Source: Pseudomonadota bacterium
GTDB taxonomy: Bacteria > Pseudomonadota > Gammaproteobacteria > Burkholderiales > Burkholderiaceae_C
DNA length: 64,000 nucleotides
Direction: 5' to 3'
Assembly: GCA_020161775.1 (NCBI GenBank)
Contig: JAIUOW010000004.1
Coordinates: 62,001 to 126,000 of the forward strand
Shown here: positions 49,912-58,221 of the stretch, in pieces
Position numbering within the stretch: the stretch's first letter is position 1
Layout: the number at the start of each line of letters is the position of its first letter
Made by a program: the position numbers and the translations under genes
The notes under the pieces: model-generated
The model's database searches: none
What the model saw: only the letters and a program-made list of their open reading frames with translations
What the model was told of the DNA's origin: nothing

Positions 49912-50433
49912 ATGGATTCCCTGAGTCCGTGTGCGCCCACAGTGCCTGAAAACCTCCCCGATACGCCCGACCTGTCGCGCCTTTACAGCCGCCCCGGCTT
50001 CCTGCTGCGCCGCGCGCATCAGATTTCAGCCGCGGTGTTCGAGGACGAATGCCGCGCGGTGGCCCTCACACCCGCGCAGTTTGGCGTGCTGACGGTGCTG
50101 CGCGCAGGCCCCGGCATGGACCAGTCCAGCCTGGCGCGGGCGCTGGGTTTTGACAAGGTCACCGTGCTGCGCGTGCTGCGCGGGCTGGAATCGCGCGGCC
50201 TGGTGCAACGATCGCCCGCACCGACGAGCCGGCGCAATCTGGCGGTGGCCTTGTCGCCGGAAGGCAGCGCCCTGCTGGACAAGGCGCAAAAGCCGGCGGA
50301 GCGGGCTTACCGGCGCCTGCTGGCACCGCTGTCGGCGGCGCAGCAGGTGGCGCTGGTGGAACTGCTGCAGCAGCTGACCGACGGGCTCGAACACGAAGCC
50401 CGGGCGCCGTTTGTTCCGCCTGGGCAGGACTGA
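49912..50433 (+). CDS. MarR family transcriptional regulator
   Basis: 173 aa. Winged HTH with the central pattern SSLARALGFDKVTVLRVLRGLESRGLVQR and wing region SRRNLAVALSPEG. MarR proteins often sense aromatic acids and control divergent catabolic genes; here the divergent unit is the Bug binding protein plus FAD monooxygenase. Confidence 0.92.
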   Translation: MDSLSPCAPTVPENLPDTPDLSRLYSRPGFLLRRAHQISAAVFEDECRAVALTPAQFGVLTVLRAGPGMDQSSLARALGFDKVTVLRVLRGLESRGLVQRSPAPTSRRNLAVALSPEGSALLDKAQKPAERAYRRLLAPLSAAQQVALVELLQQLTDGLEHEARAPFVPPGQD

Positions 50434-50490
50434 ATGTGGCCCCAGGCCTGTCACTGCTTGGGGCGGCCCTGCGCCGTCTGAGCCGCGCCG

Positions 50491-50961
50491 TCAGGCGTTG
50501 CCGGCCGTGATGCCCCAGCGCGCCAGTGCGGCGTCATCCGCCACGCGCGCATCCACCCAGCGCGCGCCCTCAGGCGTCTGCTCCTTTTTCCAGAACGGTG
50601 CCTGGGTCTTGAGGTAGTCCATCAGGAATTCGCAGGCGCGAAAGCTTTCGCCCCGGTGCGCGGACGTGACAGCCACGAGCACGATCTGGTCCAGCGGCTG
50701 CAGCAACCCCACGCGGTGGATCACGCGGGCCGCATGGATGTCAAAACGGCTCAGGGCGGCATCGATCATGGCTTCAATGGCCCGCTCGGTCATGCCGGGG
50801 TAGTGCTCCAGCTCCATGGCGCTGACGCAAGCGCCGTCGCTGCGGTCGCGCACCGTGCCGACAAAGCTGCACACCGCGCCGACACGGGCATCCGCGCCAC
50901 GCAGCGCGGCGATCTCGTCAGCCACGTTGAAGTCCTGGTGCTGGATGGAGACGCGCGCCAT
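50491..50961 (-). CDS. moaE: Molybdopterin synthase catalytic subunit
   Basis: 156 aa. With MoaD it inserts two sulfurs into precursor Z to make molybdopterin. Motifs: VCSFVGTVRDRSDG, MELEHYPGM, and the active-site region PFWKKEQTPEG with the conserved lysines. ATG 50961 was chosen; a GTG at 50982 overlapping moaD is possible. 13 nt after moaD; last gene of the alaA-to-moaE run. Confidence 0.95.
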   Translation of the reverse strand: MARVSIQHQDFNVADEIAALRGADARVGAVCSFVGTVRDRSDGACVSAMELEHYPGMTERAIEAMIDAALSRFDIHAARVIHRVGLLQPLDQIVLVAVTSAHRGESFRACEFLMDYLKTQAPFWKKEQTPEGARWVDARVADDAALARWGITAGNA

Positions 50962-50974
50962 GCCTGCCACCCGC

Positions 50975-51226
50975 TCAGCCACCCGTCACGGGCGGGAAGA
51001 ATGCCACCTCGCACCCGTCCACCAGCACGGCAGCGTCGTTGCACATGGTCTGGTCGAGCGCGGCCCGCACGGCCTTGCCACGCGCCAGGCTGCTGGCATG
51101 GGCGCCGCCACGCGCAATGAGCTCGTCGCGCAGCGCGCCGACGGTGGCGGCCTGCGTCTGCACGGGCTCAGTGCCCTGGCCGATGGCCTCGCGGATCGAC
51201 GCGAAATAGCGCACCTGGACTTTCAT
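50975..51226 (-). CDS. moaD: Molybdopterin synthase sulfur-carrier subunit
   Basis: 83 aa ubiquitin-like protein ending in the Gly-Gly needed for thiocarboxylation (FFPPVTGG). The ATG at 51226 (MKVQVRYFASIREA) gives the family start. It lies between moeA (10-nt gap) and moaE. Confidence 0.95.
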   Translation of the reverse strand: MKVQVRYFASIREAIGQGTEPVQTQAATVGALRDELIARGGAHASSLARGKAVRAALDQTMCNDAAVLVDGCEVAFFPPVTGG

Positions 51227-51236
51227 GCGGCCCCTT

Positions 51237-52481
51237 TCATGCCAGCAGCTCCGCCAGCGAAATGAACGGCACCATGTCACCCGGCGCGATGACACGCCCC
51301 GGCGCGGTGTCCACCAGCCCGTCGCCCCAGACCATGGACGTCAACACGCCGGAGCTCTGGTTGGCAAACAGATCCAGCCCACCCGTGGCGTTGCGCCGCA
51401 CCCGCAGGAACTCGCGGCGCTTGTCGGCCTTGGCCCAGGTGAAATCCGCACGCACCGGCACCGCCCTGGCGGCGAGATCCGTGGCGCCTTGAAGCTTCAG
51501 GATGAAGGGCCGCACCAGCAGCAAGAAGGTCACGAAGCTGGACACCGGGTTGCCCGGCAGCCCGATGAAATGCGCGGCCCCCACCCGGCCATAGGCAAAC
51601 GGCTTGCCGGGCTTGATGGCCAACTGCCACAGCTCCAGCGTACCGAGCGCCTGCACGGCGGGCTTGACGTGGTCTTCTTCGCCGACGGACACGCCACCGC
51701 TGGTGACGATCAGGTCATGGCCCTGCGAGGCGCCGCGCAGGGCATCCACGGTCGCTTCTAGCCGGTCAGGAACCACGCCCAGGTCCGTCACCTCGCAGCC
51801 CAGGCGCAGCAACAAGGTGCGCAGGAAGAACCGGTTGGAGTTGTAGATGGCACCGGGCTTCATCTGGTCCGGTGGCACATCGCCGGGCAGCACCAGTTCG
51901 TCGCCCGTGGAAAACAGCGCCACGCGCGGGCGGCGCGCCACCGGCAGCGTGGCCAGCCCGATGCTGGCCGCCATGCCGAGCGCGGCAGCGTCCAGCCGCC
52001 GGCCACGGGGCAGCACCACGGCGCCGCGCGTCACGTCCTCGCCCGAGCGGCGGATATGCTGGCCAGGGGCCGGTACGGAGTTGAACTGCACCCCGCCGCC
52101 GTCCGTGACCTGGGCGTCCTCCTGCATGACCACCGCGTCCGCCCCCGGCGGCACGGGTGCGCCGGTGAAGATGCGCGCCACGGTGCCCGGCGTCAGCGTA
52201 TCGCCGGCCGCGCCAGCTGCAATGCGCTGGCTGACGGGCAGCGGCCGGCCCTGGGCGAGGTCGGCGGCACGCACCGCGTAGCCGTCCATCGCGCTGTTGT
52301 CCTGGGGCGGCACCTGCAGGGGCGACACCAGGTCCCGTGACAGCACGCGGCCATCGGCGTCAAAGGTGGAGACCTCCTGGGTGCCCTCCAGCAGGCTCGC
52401 GCGGCCCAGCAAGTCGGCCAGCACCTCGTCCAGCGAACGCAGCGGCGCGCGGGCGGGCGCCTGAGAAGCGGGAGCGTTCAT
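51237..52481 (-). CDS. moeA: Molybdopterin molybdenumtransferase
   Basis: 414 aa. Inserts molybdate into adenylylated molybdopterin. Signatures: PPQDNSAMDGYAVRA, GAPVPPGADAVVMQED, RVALFSTGDELV, IVTSGGVSVGEEDHV and the GLPGNPVSS loop. Four-nt overlap with mobB upstream. Confidence 0.97.
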   Translation of the reverse strand: MNAPASQAPARAPLRSLDEVLADLLGRASLLEGTQEVSTFDADGRVLSRDLVSPLQVPPQDNSAMDGYAVRAADLAQGRPLPVSQRIAAGAAGDTLTPGTVARIFTGAPVPPGADAVVMQEDAQVTDGGGVQFNSVPAPGQHIRRSGEDVTRGAVVLPRGRRLDAAALGMAASIGLATLPVARRPRVALFSTGDELVLPGDVPPDQMKPGAIYNSNRFFLRTLLLRLGCEVTDLGVVPDRLEATVDALRGASQGHDLIVTSGGVSVGEEDHVKPAVQALGTLELWQLAIKPGKPFAYGRVGAAHFIGLPGNPVSSFVTFLLLVRPFILKLQGATDLAARAVPVRADFTWAKADKRREFLRVRRNATGGLDLFANQSSGVLTSMVWGDGLVDTAPGRVIAPGDMVPFISLAELLA

Positions 52482-53011
52482 GAATACATCTCTGCCACGT
52501 AGTCAAACCTGTCGCCATTGTCGACCAGCCAGCGGGCGACCGCCTCGGGATCATTGAGGTCCAGCACGGGCCGCAGGGTTGTTTCGGGCAGGCGGCCGGG
52601 CGAATCGGTGGCGATCGCGACAATGAAGTCGTCGTCCGGGTAACGCACCGGGTGCCCGGCGTCGGCACGCCAGACCTCCAGCTTGTGCAGGTTGCTGTCG
52701 CGAAAGCCCTCCACCAGCACCCAGTCCACGCCTTCGTACAGCTCGGCCAGCAGGTGGTGCACCGTGAGCTGGGCTGGCCGCTCGAATTCGCGCAGCAGCG
52801 CCAGCCGCCTGTCGGAGGCCACTACCACCTCAAAGGCACCCGCCTGGCGGTGGCGAAAGCTGTCCTTGCCGGGATGGTCGATGTCAAAGCGGTGGTGCGC
52901 GTGCTTGACGACCGACACGCGCAAGCCCCTGGCCTTGAGCGCAGGGATCAGCTTTTCAACCAGCGTGGTTTTGCCCGCGCCCGAGTAGCCCGCAAAACCA
53001 GCGACCTTCAT
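52478..53011 (-). CDS. mobB: Molybdopterin-guanine dinucleotide biosynthesis protein B
   Basis: 177 aa GTP-binding adaptor for molybdenum cofactor maturation. P-loop GYSGAGKT near the N-terminus, then KHAHHRFDIDHPGKDSFRHR and VLVEGFRDSNLHKLEV as in MobB. Starts 17 nt after thrC, overlaps moeA by 4 nt. Confidence 0.95.
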   Translation of the reverse strand: MKVAGFAGYSGAGKTTLVEKLIPALKARGLRVSVVKHAHHRFDIDHPGKDSFRHRQAGAFEVVVASDRRLALLREFERPAQLTVHHLLAELYEGVDWVLVEGFRDSNLHKLEVWRADAGHPVRYPDDDFIVAIATDSPGRLPETTLRPVLDLNDPEAVARWLVDNGDRFDYVAEMYS

Positions 53012-53028
53012 CGGACGGCTTTCATGGC

Positions 53029-54444
53029 TCAGCCGGCGTTCGCGACGATGTAGGCCTGAACAGCTTTCACATCGGCGTCCAGGACCGTCACGCGCTTGGG
53101 CAGATCCTCGATGCCCACGAATTTCGTGGGCCGGTCCGGTTCGCGGCCCAGGGCTTCCACGATGGTGGCGGCAAACTTGATGGGCAATGCCGTCTCCAGC
53201 ACGATCATCGGTACGCCAGGCTGCAGGTGCTCGCGCGCGACCTTCACGCCATCGGCCGTATGGGTGTCGATCATCACGCCATAGCGTTCCCAGGTTGCGC
53301 GGATCGTGGCCAGGCGGTCGGCATGCGTGCTGCGGCCGCTGACAAAGCCGTATTTCGCGGCGGCGTCTTTGAACAGGGCATCACCGCTCAGGTCAAAACG
53401 GCCCGACGCCGACAGCTGCGCGCCAAACAGGTCCTTCACACGCACGCCATCGCGGCCCAGCAGGTCGAACACGAAGCGCTCGAAGTTGCTGGCCTTGGAA
53501 ATGTCCATGGACGGGCTGGAGGTCTCGTGCGTGTCGGCACTGCCGCGCACGCGGTAAACACCGGTGCGGAAGAACTCGTCCAGCACGTCGTTTTCGTTGG
53601 TCGCCACGACCAGCCTGTCGATGGGCAGGCCCATCATGCGGGCCACATGGCCTGCGCAGACATTGCCGAAATTGCCGCTCGGCACGGTGAAGCTGACCTT
53701 CTGGCCGTTCGACGTGGTGGCCTGCAGGTAACCCGCAAAGTAGTAGACCACCTGGGCCACCAGCCGCGCCCAGTTGATCGAGTTGACCGTGCCGATCTTG
53801 TACTTGCGCTTGAACGCCAGGTCGTTCGACACGGCCTTCACGATGTCCTGGCAGTCGTCGAACACGCCCTGGATGGCAAGGTTGTGGATGTTGGCGTCCT
53901 GCAGGCTGAACATCTGCGCCTGCTGGAACGGGCTCATGCGTCCGTGCGGCGACGTCATGAACACGCGCACACCCTTCTTGCCCCGCATGGCGTATTCGGC
54001 CGCGCTGCCGGTGTCGCCGCTGGTCGCGCCCAGGATGTTGAGTTCCTCGCCGCGGCGGGCCAGTTCGTACTCGAACAGGTTGCCCAGCAACTGCATGGCC
54101 ATGTCCTTGAAGGCCAGGGTGGGACCGTTGGACAGGCCCTCAAGTAGCAGCCCGTCGTCCAGCCTGCGCAGCGGCACGATCTGCGGCGTGCCAAAGACTT
54201 CCTCGGTGTAGGTCTTGTGGCAGATGGCCTTGAGGTCCGCGGCCGGAATATCGTCGATGTACAGCGACAGGATTTCAAAGGCCAGGTCCGCGTATTTCAG
54301 GCTGCGCCACCGGGTCAGCGTGGCGTCATCCACCTGCGGATAGTGCTGCGGCAGGTACAGGCCGCCATCGGGAGCCAGGCCTTCCAGCAGGATTTCACAA
54401 AAGTGCTTGCGGCCCGGATCGCCGCGCGTGGACAGGTACAGCAT
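53029..54444 (-). CDS. thrC: Threonine synthase
   Basis: 471 aa PLP enzyme converting O-phosphohomoserine to threonine. N-terminal MLYLSTRGDPGRKHFCEILL and the cofactor lysine in TLAFKDMAMQ (Lys113) place it in the long-form family. One-base overlap with hom (TGATG), so the two are translationally coupled. Confidence 0.98.
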   Translation of the reverse strand: MLYLSTRGDPGRKHFCEILLEGLAPDGGLYLPQHYPQVDDATLTRWRSLKYADLAFEILSLYIDDIPAADLKAICHKTYTEEVFGTPQIVPLRRLDDGLLLEGLSNGPTLAFKDMAMQLLGNLFEYELARRGEELNILGATSGDTGSAAEYAMRGKKGVRVFMTSPHGRMSPFQQAQMFSLQDANIHNLAIQGVFDDCQDIVKAVSNDLAFKRKYKIGTVNSINWARLVAQVVYYFAGYLQATTSNGQKVSFTVPSGNFGNVCAGHVARMMGLPIDRLVVATNENDVLDEFFRTGVYRVRGSADTHETSSPSMDISKASNFERFVFDLLGRDGVRVKDLFGAQLSASGRFDLSGDALFKDAAAKYGFVSGRSTHADRLATIRATWERYGVMIDTHTADGVKVAREHLQPGVPMIVLETALPIKFAATIVEALGREPDRPTKFVGIEDLPKRVTVLDADVKAVQAYIVANAG

Positions 54445-55766
54445 CAGGCCAGTTCTTCCTTGCGGATGCGCGTGATCGGCGCGAGCACCGTGGGCAACGC
54501 CTGCATCTGGGCGATGGCGGCATTCATGGTGCCTTCCACGGTATCGTGGGTCAGGATGATGAGGTCGGTCTGGGTCGAGCCTTCGCCACCCACTTCGTCG
54601 GCTTCGCGCTGCAGCATGGCGTCGATGCTGATGCTTTGCGATGCCAGGATGCCGGTCACCTTGGCGATGACGCCGGCTTCGTCCGCCACGCGCAGGCGCA
54701 GGTAGTAGCTGGTCACGACCTCGCTCATGGGCAGCACCGGCAGGTCGCTCATGGCGTCGGGCTGGAAAGCCAGGTGCGGCACGCGCTGCGCAGCATCGGC
54801 CGTGTGCAGGCGCGTGATGTCCACCAGGTCGGCAATCACGGCACTGGCGGTCGGCTCGCTGCCCGCGCCCTTGCCGTAGTACAGCGTCGTGCCCACGGCA
54901 TCCCCCTGCACCATGACGGCGTTCATCGCGCCTTCCACGTTGGCGATCAGGCGCTTGGCCGGCACCAGGCTGGGGTGCGTGCGCAGTTCGATGCCTTTGG
55001 CCGTTCGCTTGGTGATGCCCAGCAGTTTGATGCGGTAACCCAGTTGCTCGGCGTACTTCAGGTCAACAGCGCCCAACCGGGTAATGCCTTCCACATACGC
55101 CTTGTCAAACTGCACCGGGATGCCAAACGCGATCGCGCTCATGATCGTGGCCTTGTGCGCCGCGTCCACGCCTTCAATGTCAAAGGTCGGGTCGGCCTCA
55201 GCGTAGCCCAGGCGCTGTGCTTCCTTGAGCACCACGTCGAAGTCCAGGCCCTTGTCGCGCATCTCGGACAGGATGAAGTTCGTGGTGCCGTTGATGATGC
55301 CGGCAATCCACTGGATGCTGTTGGCGGTCAGGCCTTCGCGCAAGGCCTTGATGATGGGAATGCCGCCGGCCACGGCGGCTTCGAATGCGACCATCACGCC
55401 CTTGGCGGAAGCAGCGGCAAAAATCTCGGTGCCATGCACGGCCAGCAATGCCTTGTTGGCCGTCACCACGTGCTTGCCCGCCTCAATGGCCTCCATCACG
55501 AGCTGGCGGGCAATGCCGTAGCCGCCGATCAGTTCCACGACGATGTCGATGTCCGGGTTGGCGATGACGGCGCGTGCGTCGTTGACGACCTTGACCTTGT
55601 CACCCACCACGCTTTGCGCACGGGCCGTATCGAGGTCAGCCACCATGGCGATTTCGATGCCGCGGCCCGCGCGGCGCTTGATCTCTTCCTGATTGCGATT
55701 GAGCACGTTGAACGTGCCGCTTCCCACCGTGCCGATGCCCAGCAGGCCTACCTGGATTGCTTTCAT
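54444..55766 (-). CDS. hom: Homoserine dehydrogenase
   Basis: 440 aa. Reduces aspartate semialdehyde to homoserine. Rossmann motif GLLGIGTVGSGT at the N-terminus, catalytic core with GIINGTTNFILSEM, and a C-terminal ACT domain (LRVADEAGVIAKVTGILASQ) that normally gives threonine feedback inhibition. Overlaps alaA by 4 nt and thrC by 1 nt. Confidence 0.98.
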   Translation of the reverse strand: MKAIQVGLLGIGTVGSGTFNVLNRNQEEIKRRAGRGIEIAMVADLDTARAQSVVGDKVKVVNDARAVIANPDIDIVVELIGGYGIARQLVMEAIEAGKHVVTANKALLAVHGTEIFAAASAKGVMVAFEAAVAGGIPIIKALREGLTANSIQWIAGIINGTTNFILSEMRDKGLDFDVVLKEAQRLGYAEADPTFDIEGVDAAHKATIMSAIAFGIPVQFDKAYVEGITRLGAVDLKYAEQLGYRIKLLGITKRTAKGIELRTHPSLVPAKRLIANVEGAMNAVMVQGDAVGTTLYYGKGAGSEPTASAVIADLVDITRLHTADAAQRVPHLAFQPDAMSDLPVLPMSEVVTSYYLRLRVADEAGVIAKVTGILASQSISIDAMLQREADEVGGEGSTQTDLIILTHDTVEGTMNAAIAQMQALPTVLAPITRIRKEELA

Positions 55767-56989
55767 GTCGAATGTCGTTTTCTGTAGTTTTCTAGGAACT
55801 TCGCGATGCGGCCAATAGCCTCACGCAGGTCGTCTTCGTGCGGCAGGAAGACGATGCGGAAATGGTCCGTGTCGGGCCAGTTGAATCCCGTGCCCTGCAC
55901 CAGCATGACACGGGTTTCCTGCAACAGCTCCATGAAGAACTGCTGGTCATCCGCGATGGGATAGACCTTGGGATCCAGCCGCGGGAACATGTACAGCGCC
56001 GCCTGCGGTTTCACGCAGGTCACCCCGGGGATGGCGGTGATCAGGTTATAGGCCAGGTCGCGCTGGCGGCGCAGGCGCCCGCCATCGCCCACCAGGTCGT
56101 TGATGCTCTGGTAGCCGCCCAGGGCGGTCTGGATCGCCCACTGCCCCGGCACATTGGCGCACAGCCGCATGTTGGACAGCATGTTCAGGCCTTCGATGTA
56201 GTCGCGCGCGGGCTTCTTGTCACCCGACACCACCAGCCAGCCGGCGCGGTAGCCGCAGGAGCGGTAGCTCTTGGACAGTGAGTTGAAGGTCAGCGTCAGC
56301 ACGTCATCCGACAGGCTGGCGATGGCGGTGTGCCGGGCGCCGTCGTACAGCACCTTGTCATACACCTCGTCGGCAAAGATCACCAGGCCATGCTCGCGGG
56401 CGATGGCAACAATGGCCTTGAGCAGCTCGTCGGAGTACAGCGCGCCCGTCGGGTTGTTCGGGTTGATGACCACGATGCCCTTGGTGTTGGGCGTGATCTT
56501 GCGGCGAATATCGTCCAGATCGGGCATCCAGCCATTGGCCTCGTTGCACATGTAGTGCACCGGTGTGCCGCCCGACAGGCTCACGGCCGCCGTCCACAAC
56601 GGGTAATCGGGCGCGGGCAGCAGCAGCTCATCGCCATCATTGAGCAGCGCGTTGGTGGCCATCACGATCAGCTCGCTGGCGCCGTTGCCCAGGTAGATGT
56701 CATCCAGCGTCACGCCCTTGACGCCCTGCTTCTGGGTCTCATGCATCACGGCCTTGCGCGCCGCGAAAATGCCCTTGCTGTCCGAGTATCCGGCCGAAGT
56801 GGGCAGGTTGCGGATCATGTCCTGCTGGATTTCCTCGGGCGCGTCAAAGCCAAAAACGGCCAGGTTGCCGATGTTCAGCTTGATGATCTTGTGGCCTTCT
56901 TCCTCCATCTGCCGGGCCGCATCCATGATGGGCCCGCGGATGTCGTAGCAGACGTTGGCCAGCTTGGCGGATTTCTGGACTGTTTTCAA
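55763..56989 (-). CDS. alaA: Alanine-synthesising aminotransferase (AlaA-like)
   Basis: 408 aa fold-type I PLP aminotransferase. PLP lysine at 240 (NSLSKSYRSCGYRAGW), INPNNPTGALYS for phosphate/substrate binding. The start IRGPIMDAARQMEEEGHKIIKLNIGN is typical of glutamate-pyruvate transaminase AlaA. Together with hom and thrC it forms the conserved betaproteobacterial order. First gene of the seven-gene run ending with moaE. Confidence 0.9.
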   Translation of the reverse strand: MKTVQKSAKLANVCYDIRGPIMDAARQMEEEGHKIIKLNIGNLAVFGFDAPEEIQQDMIRNLPTSAGYSDSKGIFAARKAVMHETQKQGVKGVTLDDIYLGNGASELIVMATNALLNDGDELLLPAPDYPLWTAAVSLSGGTPVHYMCNEANGWMPDLDDIRRKITPNTKGIVVINPNNPTGALYSDELLKAIVAIAREHGLVIFADEVYDKVLYDGARHTAIASLSDDVLTLTFNSLSKSYRSCGYRAGWLVVSGDKKPARDYIEGLNMLSNMRLCANVPGQWAIQTALGGYQSINDLVGDGGRLRRQRDLAYNLITAIPGVTCVKPQAALYMFPRLDPKVYPIADDQQFFMELLQETRVMLVQGTGFNWPDTDHFRIVFLPHEDDLREAIGRIAKFLENYRKRHST

Positions 56990-57028
56990 TGTCCCTCCGT
57001 GGGGCGTTTTATTGGGCGAAACCTATAA

Positions 57029-57056
57029 TTTGACCACAGTTCCGCCCGCCTATAGT
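57029..57056 (+). promoter_or_regulatory. Candidate promoter for the Mth938-like gene
   Basis: TTTGAC (57029-57034) and TATAGT (57051-57056) with 16-nt spacing lie 35 nt upstream of the plus-strand start at 57092, within the 102-bp divergent gap shared with alaA. Confidence 0.35.
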
Positions 57057-57091
57057 GCAGCGCAACATCCACCAACCCCGCCGCGCGCACC

Positions 57092-57502
57092 ATGAAGCTG
57101 CAACCCGATAAATCAGACGTCCAGACCATCACGGGCTATGGCCCGGGCTGGATCGGCGTGAACGGTGAAAAGCTCACACAAAGCACCCTGATCGGCTCCG
57201 GCGGGCAGCGGTTGCCCTGGCCTTGCGAGCGGTTCGAGGACCTGCAGGCCAGCCATTTCGCGCCCCTGGCGGAAATGGGGGCCGAACTGGTGATCTTTGG
57301 CAGCGGCAACCGCATCCGTTTTCCGCAGCCGGCCTGGCTCAGCCCGCTGATGCAGCGGCGCATCGGCCTGGAAACCATGGACACGGCAGCGGCCTGCCGG
57401 ACCTACAACATCCTGGCTGGCGAAGGCCGCAATGTGGTGCTCGCAGCGTTGCTGGAGCCGCCCACGCCGGGTGGAGGGGCGCAGGCCCCCGTTTCAGGGT
57501 AA
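57092..57502 (+). CDS. Mth938-like domain-containing protein
   Basis: 136 aa with the Mth938/NDUFAF3-like fold: GYGPGWIGVNGEKL, HFAPLAEMGAELVIFGSGNRIRF and GLETMDTAAACRTYNILAGEGRNVVLAAL. Bacterial members are uncharacterised; mitochondrial relatives help assemble complex I, which does not establish the same role here. Divergent from alaA and 73 nt upstream of the peroxiredoxin gene. Confidence 0.88.
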   Translation: MKLQPDKSDVQTITGYGPGWIGVNGEKLTQSTLIGSGGQRLPWPCERFEDLQASHFAPLAEMGAELVIFGSGNRIRFPQPAWLSPLMQRRIGLETMDTAAACRTYNILAGEGRNVVLAALLEPPTPGGGAQAPVSG

Positions 57503-57575
57503 AATCACCGGTTGCAGCGGGAAGCATCGTCCCCAAGTAGCAACGAGCAAAACCTGTCACACGAGATACAAATTC

Positions 57576-58052
57576 ATGGCGATCGTTGTCAACAAACCCA
57601 TCCCCGAATTTGAAGCAAACGCCACCGGCGGCATCAAAGTTTCCAACACCTCGCACCTCGGCCATGTTGTGGTGCTTTATTTTTACCCCAAGGACAACAC
57701 GCCCGGCTGCACGACCGAGGCCATGCAGTTTCGCGACAAGTACAAGGACTTTGTGAAGGCCGGCGCCACCGTGTTCGGCGTGTCGCGCGACAACATGAAG
57801 TCGCACGACGATTTCAAGCTCAAGCTGGAACTGCCCTTCGAGCTTATTGCCGACACCGAAGAAAAAATGTGCCACATGTTCGGCGTCGTCAAGAACAAGA
57901 TCATGTACGGCAAGAAAGTCAAGGGCATCGAGCGCAGCACGTTCCTGATCGGTGCCGATGGCCTGCTCAAGCAGGAATGGCGTGGCCTGAAAGTACCCGG
58001 CCATGTGGACGAAGTGCTCAAGGCTGTCAAGACGCTCAAGAAGGCGGCCTGA
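57576..58052 (+). CDS. bcp: Thiol peroxidase, Bcp/PrxQ type
   Basis: 158 aa peroxiredoxin reducing hydroperoxides. Peroxidatic Cys45 in YPKDNTPGCTTEAMQF. The resolving cysteine that many Bcp proteins carry five residues later is Met50, so this is a 1-Cys-type or atypical variant. ATG 57576 gives the conserved MAIVVNKPIPEF start; the longer open frame has no support. Followed by a strong terminator. Confidence 0.94.
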   Translation: MAIVVNKPIPEFEANATGGIKVSNTSHLGHVVVLYFYPKDNTPGCTTEAMQFRDKYKDFVKAGATVFGVSRDNMKSHDDFKLKLELPFELIADTEEKMCHMFGVVKNKIMYGKKVKGIERSTFLIGADGLLKQEWRGLKVPGHVDEVLKAVKTLKKAA

Positions 58053-58152
58053 CGTTTTGCAACAACATGGTGCCGTTGAAGCGTCACCTGACTTGTGCAT
58101 AATGAATTCATGCCGTTGATCCCGACGCACAGCGTCATCACCGCCAAACCCG

Positions 58153-58184
58153 AAAAAGCCGCCTGGCTCGCCAGGCGGCTTTTT
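58153..58184. terminator. Strong terminator after bcp
   Basis: Fourteen-bp stem AAAAAGCCGCCTGG (58153-58166) with its exact complement (58171-58184) around a 4-nt loop, T-rich after the stem on the plus strand. Separates bcp from phoH. Confidence 0.9.
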
Positions 58185-58221
58185 CGCTTTTTGCATCCCC
58201 AACCTGCGAGTGCCCCGCCCC

